Source: Trichoplax sp. H2 (Eukaryota; Placozoa; Uniplacotomia; Trichoplacea). From it: 64,000 nt of DNA. The notes below the pieces were generated by a model. It saw nothing but the letters and a program-made list of their open reading frames with translations, had not been told where the DNA came from and did no database searches. Location of the stretch: the NCBI GenBank assembly GCA_003344405.1, contig NOWV01000040.1:434001-498000 (forward strand), read 5' to 3'. Below are positions 62,369 through 64,000 of this stretch, piece by piece; the first letter of the stretch is position 1; each line of letters starts with the position of its first letter. A program made the position numbers and the translations under genes.

Positions 62369-63595
62369 ATGGCATCACCACTTAAGCCATGGGAACGCGG
62401 CTCAGACAATGTTAACGAAATTGCCAACGATAGTAATTCACGAATTGCAACCATTGGCCCATCAGCTTCTGAGCCGAACTTCGGAAGTTCTTTACAGGTC
62501 GACAGTAAACCTACAATACCTCCAAGACCAAGATCTTATAATAATACATCATCATTATCATCAACGTACGGCTACGGAAATTCTCTTTATGGTGGCTATC
62601 GTAGCGGTTATGGCACCGGCTATGGTGGCTTAGGTGGCGGTTATGGTGGCTTGGGTGGCGGCTATGGTGGCTTGGGTGGTTATGGAGGTTACGGTATGTC
62701 CAGCAGTATGGGTGGTTATGGCAGCAGTTATGGAGGAGGATATGGTATGTACGATCGTCAAGGTTTAGAGGGCGATGGAAGTGATTTCTTAAATAGAGCA
62801 GAAGACAACAGCCGTGCCGCATTTCAAGCGATCGAATCAATTGTTCAGGCATTCGGATCTGTTACTATGATGTTAGAATCGACATTTCATGCTGTGCATA
62901 GTTCGTTTAGAGCTGTTTTAGGTGTAGCCGAAAATTTTAATCGTTTACGTGATCACTTTTCAGCTATTCTCTCCACTTTTTCCCTTATACGTGCCTTACG
63001 TTACATCTATAACAAATTGTTAGTACTATTGCGAATTAGACGCAATAATCTAGACGAGCAAGCTTGGAATCAGGCCGAAAATTTGGGTGAAACATTAGGA
63101 AAGCCTTCACAGAATGATGGACCAATCTCATGGCCCCTCGGCCTCTTTGCAGTAGTAGCAATTGGTGGTCCATGGCTAATTTGGAAAATTATAAAGGGAT
63201 TAGAATCAAGTAATGGAAAATCACGTAAATCATGGGCTACAGGCCAAACAGATCATCTAATAGCGCGAGCTGAGCACGACTTTAAAAGTGAAAATCAACG
63301 AGAGATTTCTTTCCGTCGTGGTGATACCTTACGTATAGCACCTAAGGATCGTCAACCTCGAATTAAGGGTTGGCTGCTGGCTACCTTGGATGGAGAAAAC
63401 ATTGGGATAGTCCCTTACAATTACGTAAAGATATTAGGCTTAAGAAAAGGTACCGATAATAATACTGTTGATGCGCGAAATAAACCTGCTCAAGGATCTG
63501 ATACTTCCAGTAAGCGAAAGAGCACTTCTAACGATATAAATCTTGATAGCGAATTTAATGGTATTTCTGATCCTTGGTCGGATGATATCATTTAG
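62369..63595 (+). CDS. PEX13: Peroxin-13, peroxisomal import docking protein
   Basis: Peroxisomal membrane component of the PEX13/PEX14 docking complex that accepts cargo-loaded PEX5. Single uninterrupted exon, 408 residues (human 403). It starts MASPLKPWERG (human has KPWE at the same place), followed by a Pro-rich PTIPPRPRSY at 48-57 and a Gly/Tyr-rich segment at about 67-127. The conserved core FLNRAEDNSRAAFQAIESIV occupies about 140-159 and continues to about 225. A hydrophobic membrane segment lies at about 255-273 (WPLGLFAVVAIGGPWLIWKI). The SH3 domain spans about 299-356, with ALYDF-equivalent AEHDF, a GWLLATLDGENIGIVPYNYV core and the conserved Trp and Pro-Tyr of the ligand groove. 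The tail is acidic and disordered. Lack of introns is unusual next to its intron-rich neighbours. Confidence 0.96.
   Translation: MASPLKPWERGSDNVNEIANDSNSRIATIGPSASEPNFGSSLQVDSKPTIPPRPRSYNNTSSLSSTYGYGNSLYGGYRSGYGTGYGGLGGGYGGLGGGYGGLGGYGGYGMSSSMGGYGSSYGGGYGMYDRQGLEGDGSDFLNRAEDNSRAAFQAIESIVQAFGSVTMMLESTFHAVHSSFRAVLGVAENFNRLRDHFSAILSTFSLIRALRYIYNKLLVLLRIRRNNLDEQAWNQAENLGETLGKPSQNDGPISWPLGLFAVVAIGGPWLIWKIIKGLESSNGKSRKSWATGQTDHLIARAEHDFKSENQREISFRRGDTLRIAPKDRQPRIKGWLLATLDGENIGIVPYNYVKILGLRKGTDNNTVDARNKPAQGSDTSSKRKSTSNDINLDSEFNGISDPWSDDII
62621..62683 (+). repeat. 21-nt coding tandem repeat in PEX13 (three copies)
   Basis: Three consecutive 21-base units encode YGGLGGG, YGGLGGG and YGGLGGY (residues about 85-105). 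They differ by only a few synonymous or single-base changes, so length variation between alleles is likely. Confidence 0.85.
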
Positions 63596-64000
63596 CAAAA
63601 AAAGTTGCTCATGCAACAGTAACAATGAATAATTTGTAAAGGACGCTTAAATCTACCATTAAGCAACAATATATTGATGATACAAGTATTTATATTGTAC
63701 AGCGCAGCATACAGCTTACTGTATAGCCATTTTAATAATATATGATTATTCTAGGCTAATCATTAATATCGATTCTAATGTTTTGCCTATTCAATTTTAT
63801 ATCAAGAAACATGCTATAAATATTTTTGGTATTATCTTAACTTAATAAGGTTACCGTGTGAACTATGTAGGGTGTCATATGGTAATTCTGTCATATCTTA
63901 CAAAAATCAATACACAGTACCGGTAATGATGAACAATTTCTCTTTGCAAAGCTTACTAACACTACATTGTATCATACAATATACCTATGATTTATATTAA
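63596..64000. other. 3' flank of PEX13
   Basis: AT-rich PEX13 3' UTR and flank. No further gene or array is visible before the window ends. Confidence 0.5.

Overview
This window is nuclear DNA from an animal. It is AT-rich, carries many short spliceosomal introns, and every recognisable gene is a conserved eukaryotic or metazoan gene. A KLF10/11-type zinc-finger factor, a CIB-family EF-hand protein, a ciliary dynein-assembly factor (kintoun/DNAAF2) and RAB23 point to a ciliated metazoan. The compact genes, about 33% GC and near-human intron density would fit a placozoan such as Trichoplax or Hoilungia, but that assignment is inference. I built exon models by hand from reading frames, GT-AG boundaries, codon phase and remembered family conservation; no search was run.

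Layout from left to right: the 5' part of ELP3 (minus, cut by the window edge); RPS21 (plus); a syntaxin-7/12-like SNARE (minus); a single-exon 290-residue orphan ORF (plus); DNAAF2/kintoun (minus); WASHC5/strumpellin (plus, 33 exons); a single-exon orphan with two membrane segments (minus); USP14 (minus, first exon not found); a CIB1/CIB2-like protein (plus); ornithine decarboxylase (minus); a KLF10/11-like factor (plus); COPS5/CSN5 (minus); RAB23 (plus); PEX13 (plus). I saw no tRNA, rRNA, CRISPR array or intact transposon.

Neighbouring genes mostly alternate in strand, so intergenic spaces are either head-to-head (5'-5') or tail-to-tail (3'-3'). This correlates with the most interesting non-coding signal. 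Arrays of the pentanucleotide TGTAC and its complement GTACA, often meeting as palindromes, fill spaces next to gene starts (ELP3/RPS21, upstream of the syntaxin, DNAAF2/WASHC5, USP14/CIB, ODC/KLF, COPS5/RAB23, upstream of PEX13). They are essentially missing from tail-to-tail spaces. A few lone copies lie in introns.

The genes do not form an operon or one pathway. Some share themes: endosomal traffic (syntaxin, WASHC5, RAB23), cilia (DNAAF2, RAB23), and ubiquitin/proteasome biology (USP14, COPS5, and ODC as a proteasome client). Points worth checking are the ODC 3' end, where a consensus splice donor overlaps the stop codon; microexons of 19 nt (USP14) and 23 nt (ODC); a probable GC-AG intron in USP14; and the two orphan ORFs.
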